Assembly: GCF_050410775.1 (NCBI RefSeq)
Contig: NZ_CP191229.1
Source: Erwinia sp050410775
Lineage (GTDB): Bacteria; Pseudomonadota; Gammaproteobacteria; Enterobacterales; Enterobacteriaceae
DNA: 64,000 nt
Direction: 5' to 3' (one strand)
Positions within the stretch are counted from its first letter, which is position 1. The number at the start of each line of letters is the position of its first letter. Below are positions 34,263 to 43,462 of this stretch, piece by piece. The position numbers were made by a program, and so were the translations under genes. Below the pieces are notes generated by a model. The model was not told where the DNA came from. It ran no database searches and saw only the letters and a program-made list of their open reading frames with translations.

Positions 34263-35257
34263 CACTGATTCTCCGTCGTCTGTGATTCAGCCAGTTCCCT
34301 GGCGTAACGTTGCCAGGTTTCCGGGGTAATATTCAGGGTTCGTTTTGTCCAGCTTACGTTATCGCCGAACGTGTCCGGGTCGAGCAGGTCGGTAATTTTG
34401 GGATGCTGGTCAATCGCAGGATGGAACTGAAGTATCTGGAGCGCAAAACGTTCCTTATCTGCCGACTGCTGCAGTGCCGGATGTCCAGCCTGTCTTGCCA
34501 GGGCAAGCAGGATATATGAGGCTGCAGCTTGTTCCGGGTGGCGTAACTGATGGGAGTTCTGCTGACGATAGCGACGCAGGGTTCGGTTGATGATGCCGCA
34601 GGTGCTGAGAATAAAATCGTGCTGTTCTGCGCTTAGCCCCAGTGAGAACGTTGAATACAGTACCCGTGCGGGCTGAAACCGGTGCATCACCAACTGACCA
34701 TCACCATCCGGAAACAGCCATCCGGAGAGTAAACCGCCCATCCGGCGTTGTTGCATCTCGTTCAGCTGCGACCACAGCAGGCTGTGAACGGCAGGATCGT
34801 AGTAGCGCATCAGTACAGAACCCTGGTTTGGTTGTTTCTGGACGGCTGTGTGGCCAAGCTGTTTTATCAAATCTGCCATGCTGGCGCCGCTGGTAAGCCA
34901 GCCGCAGATACCACGCCCTCTGTTCTGGCACAGCGACTCCGGGTGTAGTTCTTCCAGCGCAACAATAATGCTGTTGCGAAGCAGGGTCTGGTCATCTTCG
35001 TTGGCTCTGTCCAGCGCCAGTAACCAGGGATAAGCACTCTGAGGGAGTGTTTTGTGTGGCAGCGGTACGCAAGCCGGAGCGCGGTTGACCAGCGTCTGGA
35101 CAAATGGGGTATCGGTTCGCTGCAACAGCAATACCGGATCCACCAGCAGATACAGCGTATCACCGCTATCCTGCTGCATTTGCCTGATAGCCTGGTACAG
35201 GATTTCGCCCTGCTGCTCAGCGGCTTCCGGACTGTAGTCATAGGTGATTGTGGTCAT
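34262..35257 (-). CDS. DUF4123 T6SS adaptor/chaperone protein
   Basis: 331 aa. DUF4123 proteins load an effector onto its cognate VgrG; VasW of V. cholerae does this for VasX. The N-terminal part contains LYLLVDPVLLLQRT and the middle GSVLMRYYDPAVHSLLWSQL, the DUF4123 hallmark. It sits between vgrG (12 bp gap) and the VasX-like effector (1 bp overlap), the standard vgrG-adaptor-effector order, so its cargo is almost certainly the next gene. Confidence 0.85.
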   Translation of the reverse strand: MTTITYDYSPEAAEQQGEILYQAIRQMQQDSGDTLYLLVDPVLLLQRTDTPFVQTLVNRAPACVPLPHKTLPQSAYPWLLALDRANEDDQTLLRNSIIVALEELHPESLCQNRGRGICGWLTSGASMADLIKQLGHTAVQKQPNQGSVLMRYYDPAVHSLLWSQLNEMQQRRMGGLLSGWLFPDGDGQLVMHRFQPARVLYSTFSLGLSAEQHDFILSTCGIINRTLRRYRQQNSHQLRHPEQAAASYILLALARQAGHPALQQSADKERFALQILQFHPAIDQHPKITDLLDPDTFGDNVSWTKRTLNITPETWQRYARELAESQTTENQ

Positions 35258-35269
35258 TGTTCTGCTTCC

Positions 35270-37654
35270 TTACAGGGCTATACCGCCGTTCTGGCCTGCC
35301 GCTGCATCCTGCATGGATGGACAGTGCTCCGGCAGGGTAATACTGCCGTTTTGCGTGGCCGAACCCAGCTTCTCCAGCGTGCCGCACTTCACCGTCACGT
35401 TTCCGGAGCCACCAAGGGTGATACCGCCATCCTTCAGCCGTATCCACGCGCCGCCCGATTCCAGCAGCAGCTCAGTTTCCGCACTTACCGTGATTTTGCC
35501 GCTCTGGCTGGCTATCTGCATATCCTTCTGCGCCAGCATATCCAGCGCATCGCTCTGGGCCTGAATTTCCACCTTACCGGCGGCGGCGAACAGTTTAATA
35601 CCGGTCATTTTGGCAAACAGACTCAGGGCGCTGCCTGCCGCCATGCGCAGAGATTTAGCGATGCTGAAATCCGCATCCTCACCGGCAGTAGCTATCAGAT
35701 TCTGACCTGCGGAGAGCTGAACGCTGGCGGGGGTCACCTGGGCGATGCCGCAAGGGGCAGAGAGCAGCAGCGCCTGCTGCTGTAAGTCCTTCAGCGTGTC
35801 GTTGAGCAGGCTGGTTTGTCGCTGCACATCGGCCAGTTCAGCTTTTGCCATTTCAGCCGCAGCGCGCAGGCTGGCGGCTTCCTGCCGGGCTGCTTCCAGT
35901 TCACGGATAGCGGGCTCCATCTCCAGCATCTGCCCCTGCGCCTGTGGCTGGCCGTCGGCGCTGATGAATATGCCTTTTGCCGCCCGGAACACGCCGTGAC
36001 CATCGGTACGCAACTCTGCCCCTTCGCCGCGCCGCTCTTTCGCGTTATCGTCGAAGACGTTATAGCCAAGGTTAAGCTGGGAATTACCCGAATGCGGCGT
36101 GGAAAGGTGAATATTCTCTTTCCCGCGCTCATCCTGCAGGCGCAGCTCGTTCAGCGCCGGAGAACGCAGGATATTGCGTTTATAGTTCTCAATGGTCACC
36201 AGGTCCGGGTGATGCGAGTCATGGAGCGCAAAGGCGATAAACGGTTTGTCCGGATGGCCGCCGTCAAACATTACCGACACTTCAGTCCCGGCCAGTAAGG
36301 GCAGATGCAGGCCGTAGGCGTCACCGGCATAGGGACGGGCCAGGCGCAGCCACGGGCTTTCATAGCCCTGCTTCCAGTCTGCCTGGTCGAAGTCAAACTT
36401 CACCCGGTAACGACCCATTTTGTCGATGTGGCTGTAGCTGTCATTAGGGGTAAGGCTGGTCACGCGGGCAGGAAGCGGAACGGTGATGCGCGGCCGGGCT
36501 TTCAGCACCGGCCGCCAGTTGAGGTTATCCCGCCAGGCGATACCTTCGGCTTTCAGCTGATAGTGAGAACTGCGGGAAGCAAAACTGGTGATAGCAGTAA
36601 TCAGCATCCCTTCGGAGAAAGAAGAAGGTATGTTGCTACCCTGCGGCTCAAGCACCATACCGGGGGCAATTACCGTGGCGTTACTTTTCAGACCCAGACA
36701 GTGCTGGTCATTCAGGGCGCGCTCATGGCGCAGGCGGGAGTAGAATTCACCGCTTTCCGGTGCGGTATTCTGCCCGGCGTATTTTTCCCCCGGCGTGAGG
36801 TAGCCTTCGGCATACTGGTAATCATCACCGTAAGTAAAAGCGTTGTCGTCGTGAGTGATATCCGCCTGCGTCTCCAGTAGCTCGCCGGCGCTGCGATAGT
36901 TGTAATCCTTATGGGAGGCAGAGCGTTCCACCACCTGATGAAACGCCTGCAAATGCCACACTGACTCTATACGTCCGTCAAAAGTACCCGCCGGGTTAAC
37001 GACGGGTACTTTTACACCGTGCTGCCAGTCGCGCCCGCTATCGGTGAAGGTTATCACCTCATGCTTAATCTTCGGATCCATCACAAAGCGAAAGCTGATA
37101 CCCACTTCCGAGAGCAGACAGGTAATGAACGCCAGGTCAGACTGCATAAACTGGGTAATCAGTTCCCGCCTCGGATAGCTATGCCCGAGCCGGAACTCAA
37201 ACAGCCAGCCGGGCCAGTTGTGATTCTGGCGCAAAATCTGCTCCACCACTTCCGGTACGGACTGGTTCTGGTATATGGCGGTACGGCGGGATTTATCCAG
37301 CAGGGCCAGGCGGGGCTGAAAGCTCAGGGTGTAAGTGGCCTCATCGCGGGAGGCGGAAATACGAGAGAAGTGCGTGATAACGCCGTGGACGGAACGCTGT
37401 ACCTCAGGCTCTATTGCCATCCGCAGGCGGGTTTCCGGCAGGGTCTGCATGATAAAAGTGACATCCGCCATCAGCATCACGGATGGGTCGATGTCCTGGT
37501 CCGGGCTGGTGAGCACAATATCGTAGCGGTAACACTCACTGAGCGCTTCGCGGGCGTTAAAAGACTCCACGTCCAGCGGAATATCGCAGCCTTTTATCTG
37601 CAGGTGGTAACGGTTAAGGGTGGTGGTGTTCAGTACGGGAGGAAGAGTGGTCAT
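35270..37654 (-). CDS. vgrG: VgrG (TssI), T6SS spike protein
   Basis: 794 aa. Residues 1-~380 form the gp27-like base (YHLQIKGCDIPLDVESFNAR; VPEVVEQILRQ), followed by the gp5 OB-fold region with GRYRVKFDFDQADW, SPWLRLARPYAG and GTEVSVMFDGGHPDKPF. A DUF2345 beta-helical needle with a coiled segment occupies the last ~250 residues. It ends PSMQDAAAGQNGGIAL with no extra toxin domain, so cargo must be carried through PAAR or the DUF4123 adaptor. First gene of the minus-strand run after tssL. Confidence 0.95.
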   Translation of the reverse strand: MTTLPPVLNTTTLNRYHLQIKGCDIPLDVESFNAREALSECYRYDIVLTSPDQDIDPSVMLMADVTFIMQTLPETRLRMAIEPEVQRSVHGVITHFSRISASRDEATYTLSFQPRLALLDKSRRTAIYQNQSVPEVVEQILRQNHNWPGWLFEFRLGHSYPRRELITQFMQSDLAFITCLLSEVGISFRFVMDPKIKHEVITFTDSGRDWQHGVKVPVVNPAGTFDGRIESVWHLQAFHQVVERSASHKDYNYRSAGELLETQADITHDDNAFTYGDDYQYAEGYLTPGEKYAGQNTAPESGEFYSRLRHERALNDQHCLGLKSNATVIAPGMVLEPQGSNIPSSFSEGMLITAITSFASRSSHYQLKAEGIAWRDNLNWRPVLKARPRITVPLPARVTSLTPNDSYSHIDKMGRYRVKFDFDQADWKQGYESPWLRLARPYAGDAYGLHLPLLAGTEVSVMFDGGHPDKPFIAFALHDSHHPDLVTIENYKRNILRSPALNELRLQDERGKENIHLSTPHSGNSQLNLGYNVFDDNAKERRGEGAELRTDGHGVFRAAKGIFISADGQPQAQGQMLEMEPAIRELEAARQEAASLRAAAEMAKAELADVQRQTSLLNDTLKDLQQQALLLSAPCGIAQVTPASVQLSAGQNLIATAGEDADFSIAKSLRMAAGSALSLFAKMTGIKLFAAAGKVEIQAQSDALDMLAQKDMQIASQSGKITVSAETELLLESGGAWIRLKDGGITLGGSGNVTVKCGTLEKLGSATQNGSITLPEHCPSMQDAAAGQNGGIAL

Positions 37655-37812
37655 GACGAAGTTCCTTTGCGTCAGTGCTGAACCTGACGCGGCGGTATGC
37701 TACCGCCCTTCGCTGTTTCCTCTGGTAAGGAACCTAAAGCGCATCAGGTCATATCCGTATAACCCGGAGCGCACAACATCAGCCTTCCGGGCGTTGTGAG
37801 TAAAACGAGCCT
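37655..37812. other. tssL-vgrG spacer with a short hairpin
   Basis: 158 bp containing a perfect 7 bp stem, GGCGGTA-TGC-TACCGCC (37691-37707), without a T tract. Many complete clusters have other core T6SS genes (hcp, clpV) at this position; none remains here. Confidence 0.5.
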
Positions 37813-38481
37813 TTAGCCAGAAAAGGCATTATGTAAAAAAGCCGAAAGCGAGTGTGAAAGCCAGAACCAGAGCGCAACAGTGGCAACAACCAGAAACGCG
37901 GTATGAAAAAGACGGGCGCGAAAAATCCCCTCCCGCACACCGGGACGGTGTTCCACCAGCAGCGGCGCCGACAGGGAGACGTCAGCGGCAGGCACCAGCG
38001 CGTCAAGGGACTCCATAAACTGACGACGCGCTTCCTTGAACTCAGAAGAGTGGCGGCCAAACCCCATCGCGAAGATACGCTGATACAGCACCAGCAAACG
38101 CATATCCGGGGCAGGCTGACGCAGCAGCATTTTGAGCCGGTCCGGTAACTGCTCACCGGCATGCATGGTTCCCAGATAACGGGATTGTAGGGGGGCGGCC
38201 AGCCAGACGTGATTTTCTGATGGCGAGGCGGTGCTCAGTACGGTTTCATCAATCAGGCAGCACTGGGCATGCAGCATATGCTCTGAGAATTCATCACTTA
38301 CTTTCAGCCGTTCAAGTTGTGCCTTCAGCGCTTCCACCAGCTTACAGCCCCGCTGGTAAAAGGTCGCATCGCGCTTCAGTTCTTTATTATGCAGGGTGTC
38401 GATAACGAACAGCACGGTGTCCTGTAACAGGAGATCGGTAAAGCAGACAGGATCGCTGCTAATGTCACGGTAGGAAGCCAA
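37813..38481 (-). CDS. tssL: TssL, type VI secretion inner membrane protein (DotU family)
   Basis: 222 aa, the short form with a cytoplasmic DotU domain and one C-terminal membrane helix (HTAFLVVATVALWFWLSHSL near residues 193-212) and no OmpA-like peptidoglycan-binding domain. Conserved segments are LLLQDTVLFVIDTLHNKEL, CCLIDETVL and LLVLYQRIFAMGFGRHSS. It pairs with TssM and TssJ in the membrane complex. Here it is the most upstream T6SS gene, whereas in intact clusters tssK normally precedes it. Confidence 0.93.
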   Translation of the reverse strand: MASYRDISSDPVCFTDLLLQDTVLFVIDTLHNKELKRDATFYQRGCKLVEALKAQLERLKVSDEFSEHMLHAQCCLIDETVLSTASPSENHVWLAAPLQSRYLGTMHAGEQLPDRLKMLLRQPAPDMRLLVLYQRIFAMGFGRHSSEFKEARRQFMESLDALVPAADVSLSAPLLVEHRPGVREGIFRARLFHTAFLVVATVALWFWLSHSLSAFLHNAFSG

Positions 38482-38836
38482 AATAAAAAAATATCCCTTT
38501 TCTGAATAAGGCTATACGGCACGATAAGACATGAGCAAAAATGCGTCATCGGTGAATAAGTTACAAAATGTAAAAAATCGACAGGCGAATTAACTGGCGC
38601 CTTACGAAGTAAGGAATAAGCCGCACAAGTAGAAATATCCTAAAAGCAACAAACCATATTAAACAACGTCTTCCAACCCTCAGGCGGCATTTTCTGCCTA
38701 AGAAGAATGACTATCATCTCCTTCAGATAATCCTGATCGCTTACCTTGTTTGGCATGGCCCACAAAATTTGGTCACCTGTACAGAGGTGATATACTCGCC
38801 TCAGAACCTCAATGAGAAGAAATTTCAGCGTATAGT
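38482..38836. other. Spacer upstream of tssL
   Basis: AT-rich, with a short hairpin CCTTAC-GAA-GTAAGG at 38600-38614. A 66-codon minus-strand frame (38640-38840, MDYTLKFLLIEVLRRVYHLC) is open but I cannot assign it; it could be a small remnant. Confidence 0.35.
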
Positions 38837-39024
38837 CCAAAAGCGAATCCGCTGCGTTGGTGATTGATCAAAACCAGACGGTTGTTAAAGCGGCCAGCGC
38901 TATGAATGTGGACCTTTCCACAATGACGCGATGGATAAAACAACTGCGTAACGAAGGTCAGTGCAAAACGCCTGATGCCTCTCCCATTACCCGGAACACA
39001 TTGAAACAGGCACAAGGTTGCTAA
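38837..39024 (+). mobile_element. IS3-family transposase OrfA remnant
   Basis: 62 codons reading LVIDQNQTVVKAASAMNVDL then STMTRWIKQLRNE and TPDASPIT, the helix-turn-helix region of IS3-family OrfA. There is no start codon (a stop at 38834-38836 precedes), no OrfB and no recognisable terminal repeats. The match decays after ITRN. It lies directly upstream of tssL, where the missing T6SS genes would be expected. Confidence 0.75.
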
Positions 39025-39302
39025 AGCACACGTTCCCACGGCAGCAGGCTCCCCAGCCCATCGCATCCGCCGCTTTAACCCTCCTCCTCCATCACTGATA
39101 AAAATCTCCCTTTCCCCGCAGCCACGCCTAATCCATTGTTCTGAATATTAAAATATTTACGGAAAAACAGCGTGACGGATCCCCCTCTGCAAACGCTTTT
39201 TCAGGTAAAATGGGGCTCTTCATTCAGACTCTGCCAGTTTTTTCCAGTATCGCCCTCTGTGTTATGGATACGAAAAGCGGCTCAAATAAGGTATAAAGCC
39301 GT
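39025..39302. other. Spacer before the RIO kinase
   Basis: 278 bp with no gene I can support; contains the presumed promoter of the kinase gene. Confidence 0.4.
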
Positions 39303-40157
39303 ATGAAAATTCCAAACAGACTTCAACCTCTGCTCGATGATGGCCTGATAGATGATGTGCTCCAGCGGCTGAAAAGCGGCAAGGAAGCGGACGTCTATAC
39401 GGTGCTCTGCGGTGACAAGGTTCAGTGTGCCAAAGTGTACAAGGAAGCCACACAGCGCAGCTTTAAGCAGGCCGTGCAGTATCAGGAAGGGCGAAAGTCC
39501 CGCAATAGCCGTAACGCCCGCGCCATGCAGAAAGGTTCGAAATTCGGGCGCAAGCAGCAGGAAGAGTCCTGGCAGATGGCGGAGGTCGATGCGCTGTTCC
39601 GTCTGGCGAATGCGGGTGTCCGCGTACCGCAGCCCTATATATGTATTGATGGCGTGTTACTGATGGAGCTGGTCACGGATGCTGAAGGCGCAGTTGCTCC
39701 ACGTCTTAGTGATGTGACGCTGACGGAAGAAGTAGCCGTTGCTGATTTCGATACGATGATCCGTAATATCGTACGCATGCTGTGTGCTGGCATGGTACAT
39801 GGTGATTTATCGGAGTTTAACGTGCTGCTTGATGCGGAAGGCCCGGTGATTATCGATCTGCCACAGGCTGTGGATGCTGCCGCAAACAACCACGCCGCGG
39901 CGATGTTTGAACGCGATGTGAATAACATCACCGCTTACTATGGTCAGTTCGCGCCGCAAATATTGCAGACCCGCTATGCCAAAGAAATCTGGATGTTATA
40001 TGAAGATGGAAAATTAACGCCAGAAGTTGCGCTAACCGGTCTCTTCGTCGAAGAGGAACATACGGTGGATATGGGTTCACTGATGGATGAGATCATCGCG
40101 GCGGAAGATGAGTACTACGACCGCCAGCGCGCCAATAAAGAGCGCGACGAACAGTAA
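39303..40157 (+). CDS. RIO-type serine/threonine protein kinase
   Basis: 284 aa atypical kinase of the RIO1 family, like Pseudomonas PA4780. It contains the glycine-poor loop LKSGKEADVYTVL, the ATP-binding lysine segment CAKVYKEATQRSFK near residues 48-61, the catalytic loop HGDLSEFNVLL near 164-174 and the metal-binding IIDLPQAVD near 181-189. The acidic C-terminus is usual. Single-gene unit after the T6SS region; substrates are unknown. Confidence 0.88.
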   Translation: MKIPNRLQPLLDDGLIDDVLQRLKSGKEADVYTVLCGDKVQCAKVYKEATQRSFKQAVQYQEGRKSRNSRNARAMQKGSKFGRKQQEESWQMAEVDALFRLANAGVRVPQPYICIDGVLLMELVTDAEGAVAPRLSDVTLTEEVAVADFDTMIRNIVRMLCAGMVHGDLSEFNVLLDAEGPVIIDLPQAVDAAANNHAAAMFERDVNNITAYYGQFAPQILQTRYAKEIWMLYEDGKLTPEVALTGLFVEEEHTVDMGSLMDEIIAAEDEYYDRQRANKERDEQ

Positions 40158-40195
40158 AAGCCGGATGCCGGAGCCTGTAATTTAAGTAGCCGGGT

Positions 40196-40235
40196 ACATC
40201 CTGACGTTTGTGATATTCCGCAAACGTCAGGATGT
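40196..40235. terminator. Perfect 15 bp inverted repeat after the kinase gene
   Basis: ACATCCTGACGTTTG and its exact reverse complement flank a 10 bp loop. No T tract follows, so it may be a Rho-independent-like structure, a protein site or a mobile-element end rather than a classic terminator. Confidence 0.45.
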
Positions 40236-40524
40236 GCGACCACAGTATGAAAATATCGTTACCGGGATTAAGTAATGAAGGCTGACAAAACTGAATCCGC
40301 CAACTGCGAATCAACGTAAAACAGCGGCTTTTATTTAAACGCCTGGTCGCGTTCGAGTCAGGGAATAACAGCAGAGGCCGACCGGAAAACGGGCAGGCTT
40401 AAATTCATCTCTGAAAGCTTGTCTGGCGCGTCCCTGCGCCACCACCTGTCCGATCCCTTGCTATTGCAAAAATTGCCTGAACGGACGGGTTACTTAACTT
40501 TGTCATCAGCCTGAAAAAATAGCT
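40236..40524. other. Spacer between the kinase and acyltransferase genes
   Basis: No gene that I can support; no clear repeat or RNA fold beyond the hairpin just before it. Confidence 0.4.
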
Positions 40525-41592
40525 TTAGCCGCTTACCGCCTCGTTTTTTTTCTCACGCATGAAGACCACGTTCTTCAGAATGTTCCTCAGTACCGGCTCG
40601 GCATATTTGGTAATCAGCCAGGCCACCTGATAGATGGCAAAAACCACCACGACCGGCATCACCAGCATCACGTAGTCGCTGGGAATAAGCGCATCGAGCT
40701 TGATAAGCGAAGAGATCATGATATTTTCATGGATCAAATAGAGCGCATAGCTGGAGAAACCTATGGCCGTCAGCACTTTACAGGAAAGCACCCGCTGAAT
40801 GGACGTCAGATAAAAGCTGGCGGTAAACAGCACGATTGCCAGTACCAACGGAATCATCACCCAGGGGCCGCTGTTCTTAAAGTACCAGGCAAAGTTAATC
40901 AGGATGGCGACAGCAACCAGGCCGTAGTGGTATCTGGCATCACGACCATTTATACGTTCATAAAGCAGGCAGCCGATCATAAACCAGGAGTAGTGAATAA
41001 AGCCGAAGACGCCAACAAAATCAGCCACCCCGGGATAACCCAGGCGCTTAATTACTGAAGCGCCCGCCACCAGCAGCATCGGCAGCAACAGCGAAGGCAG
41101 ACAATATTTTCGCCCAACGGTGAAATAGACCGTACCGATAAAGATGTAGAATGCGGCCTCGACATAAAGCGACCAGAAAGAACCTTCCAGCGCGGAAATA
41201 TGTTCGCCGGTAATATATTTCAGCAGTTCAGGACTGATAAATAACATGCCCGGAATGAAGTTTTTTGGCGAGGGCATTCCCAGCGGCCCTTCAATAAAGA
41301 ACCCCGCCGTGAAATAAATTGTCAGCGAAACTATCAGCATGGCCGGAAACAGCCTCAGCCAGCGTTTCAGCAGGAAATTCACCAGGCCTGTAGATTTATC
41401 CAACGTCATAAATATAACAAAGCCCGAAATCATAAAGAACAGCGGCACCCCCAGGTAGCCAAAAGCAAACAGGGGAAAATTTTCGGTGATGGCAACATAG
41501 TCCAGCAGACCTGGCCAGCGGGTGTAGGCATGGTAGCCAATAACCAGCAGAATGGCCAGGCCACGCATTCCATCCAGGTGCTTGATTCTCAT
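40525..41592 (-). CDS. Acyltransferase-3 (OafA/YrhL type) membrane protein
   Basis: 355 aa with about ten membrane helices. The N-terminal HLDGMRGLAILLVIGYHAYT carries the conserved R and catalytic His of the acyltransferase 3 family, which O-acylates cell-surface sugars (for example O-antigen, capsule or glucans). MISGFVIFMTL and LEGSFWSLYVEAAFYIFIG are also typical. ATG 41592 is chosen over an in-frame GTG at 41604 because of an AAGTGA ribosome-site-like sequence and the family start. The substrate is unknown; no sugar biosynthesis genes are adjacent. Confidence 0.87.
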   Translation of the reverse strand: MRIKHLDGMRGLAILLVIGYHAYTRWPGLLDYVAITENFPLFAFGYLGVPLFFMISGFVIFMTLDKSTGLVNFLLKRWLRLFPAMLIVSLTIYFTAGFFIEGPLGMPSPKNFIPGMLFISPELLKYITGEHISALEGSFWSLYVEAAFYIFIGTVYFTVGRKYCLPSLLLPMLLVAGASVIKRLGYPGVADFVGVFGFIHYSWFMIGCLLYERINGRDARYHYGLVAVAILINFAWYFKNSGPWVMIPLVLAIVLFTASFYLTSIQRVLSCKVLTAIGFSSYALYLIHENIMISSLIKLDALIPSDYVMLVMPVVVVFAIYQVAWLITKYAEPVLRNILKNVVFMREKKNEAVSG

Positions 41593-41657
41593 AGTTTTTA
41601 TCACTTAAGGGAATTTATTGACTGCAACATAACACAATATATTCATCAATACCATAA

Positions 41658-41716
41658 CGGGTAGAGCCGTGGATTTTTAACCCATCGGTTGCGGGTTCGA
41701 TTTCCACTGGCCGCTC
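41658..41716 (+). pseudogene. Degenerate tRNA-Lys(UUU)-like fragment
   Basis: Resembles the part of a tRNA from the D-arm (GGGTAGAGC) through an anticodon loop TTTTTAA with a TTT anticodon to a T-arm (GCGGGTTCGATT) and part of the acceptor strand. The 5' acceptor strand is missing and the T-stem has a mismatch, so it is not functional. It may be the relic of a tRNA-targeting integrated element. Confidence 0.4.
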
Positions 41717-41782
41717 TATTTCGCTCTCCGCTATGTTTACTCTACTTTATCGCTCTCTTTCAGCACTGCCGCGCCTGCGACG

Positions 41783-42076
41783 ATGATCAGAATTACCGTG
41801 AATGCCGAAAAAGCATTAAGGCCGTCCGGACGGGAATTAAGGTTAAACGGAACAGGAAATAAGAATTATCCGACCGTTTTCTGTATCGAAACCTGGCTTA
41901 AAAAGCGTGGCGAAAATCTCACGTGGTCAAGCGAATTATATGGTGTTACTGAAAGTGTCTGTAATTTAAATGGTGTCTCTGCCTGTTTTTGGTATGTTCA
42001 CTCCAGTAACGGAGACAGGCAAACGATCGACGAAAAGAAACTCAGGGCATTGCGGCTGAACTGGCTAAAGGTATAA
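41783..42076 (+). CDS. Hypothetical 97 aa protein
   Basis: Starts MIRITVNAEKALRPSGREL and has a mid-part TVFCIETWLKKRGENLTWSS. Not recognised, no clear ribosome site, no membrane segment. Composition is protein-like, so it may be a real small gene or the end of a lost one. Confidence 0.3.
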   Translation: MIRITVNAEKALRPSGRELRLNGTGNKNYPTVFCIETWLKKRGENLTWSSELYGVTESVCNLNGVSACFWYVHSSNGDRQTIDEKKLRALRLNWLKV

Positions 42077-42331
42077 AAACCGAAGCCGACCTCATATTGG
42101 ACAAGTTCCCCACCTCTCTCATTAGTGTTGTCATAGTCATTTTTACACGTTTAAACCGTCCCAAATAAGCACAAAAAATATTAATCGCAACGGTTAAGGA
42201 GGCTTTACAAGCGTTTTACCGCTAATACTCCGTCCTAACCATAAATAAGACACCCTCTTTTCAAAGGACTATCTTTAAATACACTTGCTGCTGTTTAACC
42301 GCGCTCTCGAAGCAACTTTATTATTGGTCCC
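42077..42331. other. Spacer before the dsbG remnant
   Basis: No gene that I can support. Confidence 0.35.
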
Positions 42332-42734
42332 TTACTTACAGGCCATTAAATCCGCCAACTTCTGCTTGTCGGGCATACCAATGATTTGTTGCAGTAAGCG
42401 GTCTTTATTCAGATAGTAAATTGCGGGGGTACCATTCGCACCCAGTTCATCCATCAACTGCTGGTTGAAGCGGATTTGATGCCTCACGTCGTCGGACGTG
42501 GCTTCGGGTAAGTCAGGTTTTGTTTTGCCATTGGACATTTCAAAGTCGTGCCAGGCTTTCGCCGGATCTTTTGCTGAAAGCATCGCGGCGGCATATTGCC
42601 CACTCTCCGGACGTAACATCCCCACCAGCAGCGTTTTGGTTTGTATGCGTTTCGATGCCAGCGCGGGCTGGATCGCCTGCGCTGACGGCGGAGGTAAAAA
42701 GCAGCGAGGTCACTATTATTACTTTCGCTTTCAT
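42332..42734 (-). pseudogene. dsbG-like remnant (thiol:disulfide interchange protein)
   Basis: A signal peptide (MKAKVIIVTSLLFTSAVSA, from 42734) is followed in a different frame by the C-terminal ~110 residues of a DsbG-type protein (KTLLVGMLRPESGQ, AKDPAKAW, LMDELGANGTPAIYYLNKD). The dimerisation domain and the CxxC active site are missing and the frames do not join, so a large internal deletion with frameshift inactivated the gene. Full-length DsbG is about 248 aa. Confidence 0.8.
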
Positions 42735-42735
42735 C

Positions 42736-43122
42736 TTATTTATCTCGTTCATATACAGCGGGGTAATTCAGAAAAAAAGGAGGATCGTCATCAGCCTCCA
42801 ATGGCGCAGAGCGGCTGACAAGCCATAATACGATAACCAGGAGAATACCCAATCTGGGCAGCGCTCCATCAAAAAGAGAGGGCTGAGCCACTAACAGAGA
42901 ATGCGCTTCAAGCTGGCACGGCGAAGGGCCTGAGTTAGTTTCCGTGTCATATCCCCGCTGGATGAGCGAGCTGGCAACAGCGGCTTTAAGCTGAAGCCCA
43001 TGGATCACAGCAATACGCTGCGTCAGACACACCATCATTATCAGACACGCTAAAGCGAGAAAAGCCAGCGCTTTACGTCGTCTTTGGAAACCAGGGTGCT
43101 GGCGGGTAAGCCTTATCATCAC
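42736..43122 (-). CDS. Unknown small membrane protein upstream of the dsbG remnant
   Basis: 128 aa, not recognised. N-terminal helix near residues 18-36 (ALAFLALACLIMMVCLTQRI), a periplasmic-looking middle with SGPSPCQLEAHSLLVAQP, and a second helix near 88-103 (LGILLVIVLWLV). It lies immediately upstream of the dsbG-like remnant on the same strand, 1 bp from it, so the two were probably an operon. A link to periplasmic thiol or metal handling is guesswork. Confidence 0.5.
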   Translation of the reverse strand: MMIRLTRQHPGFQRRRKALAFLALACLIMMVCLTQRIAVIHGLQLKAAVASSLIQRGYDTETNSGPSPCQLEAHSLLVAQPSLFDGALPRLGILLVIVLWLVSRSAPLEADDDPPFFLNYPAVYERDK

Positions 43123-43462
43123 GCAAGCCTAAGGTGACAAAACAAAATGGCAAGCGGTAGTTTATCGCTATTTTTAAACATTGCCGTCTAATAACACTAT
43201 GATTTATAGGTGTTACGGCGCCCCGCCTTATTTCGCTCCTTTTATAAACTGATTTAACCTTCCGCAACCCCTGACGTATAAAAAAAGCAATTACTGCGCA
43301 GATCGATACAGCTTATTAGAAAATAAGCGCTAAAATTGCTAAATGAATCCGATTATTCACGCCGCTTTCCGCTTAACTTGCTGACGCTGAGCGGCAATAC
43401 GGGTTTCATTCCGCCTTACGGTTTGTTACATTCACGGCTGTTTTTCATGCGTCAGGTAAATT
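43123..43462. other. Spacer upstream of betT
   Basis: 340 bp holding the presumed betT promoter. I see no well-formed operator and no gene that I can support. Confidence 0.4.

Noticed and set aside
38640..38840. 66 aa minus-strand frame upstream of tssL as a gene
   Set aside because: No family match and no clear ribosome site; overlaps the edge of the IS3 remnant. Left as unassigned spacer.
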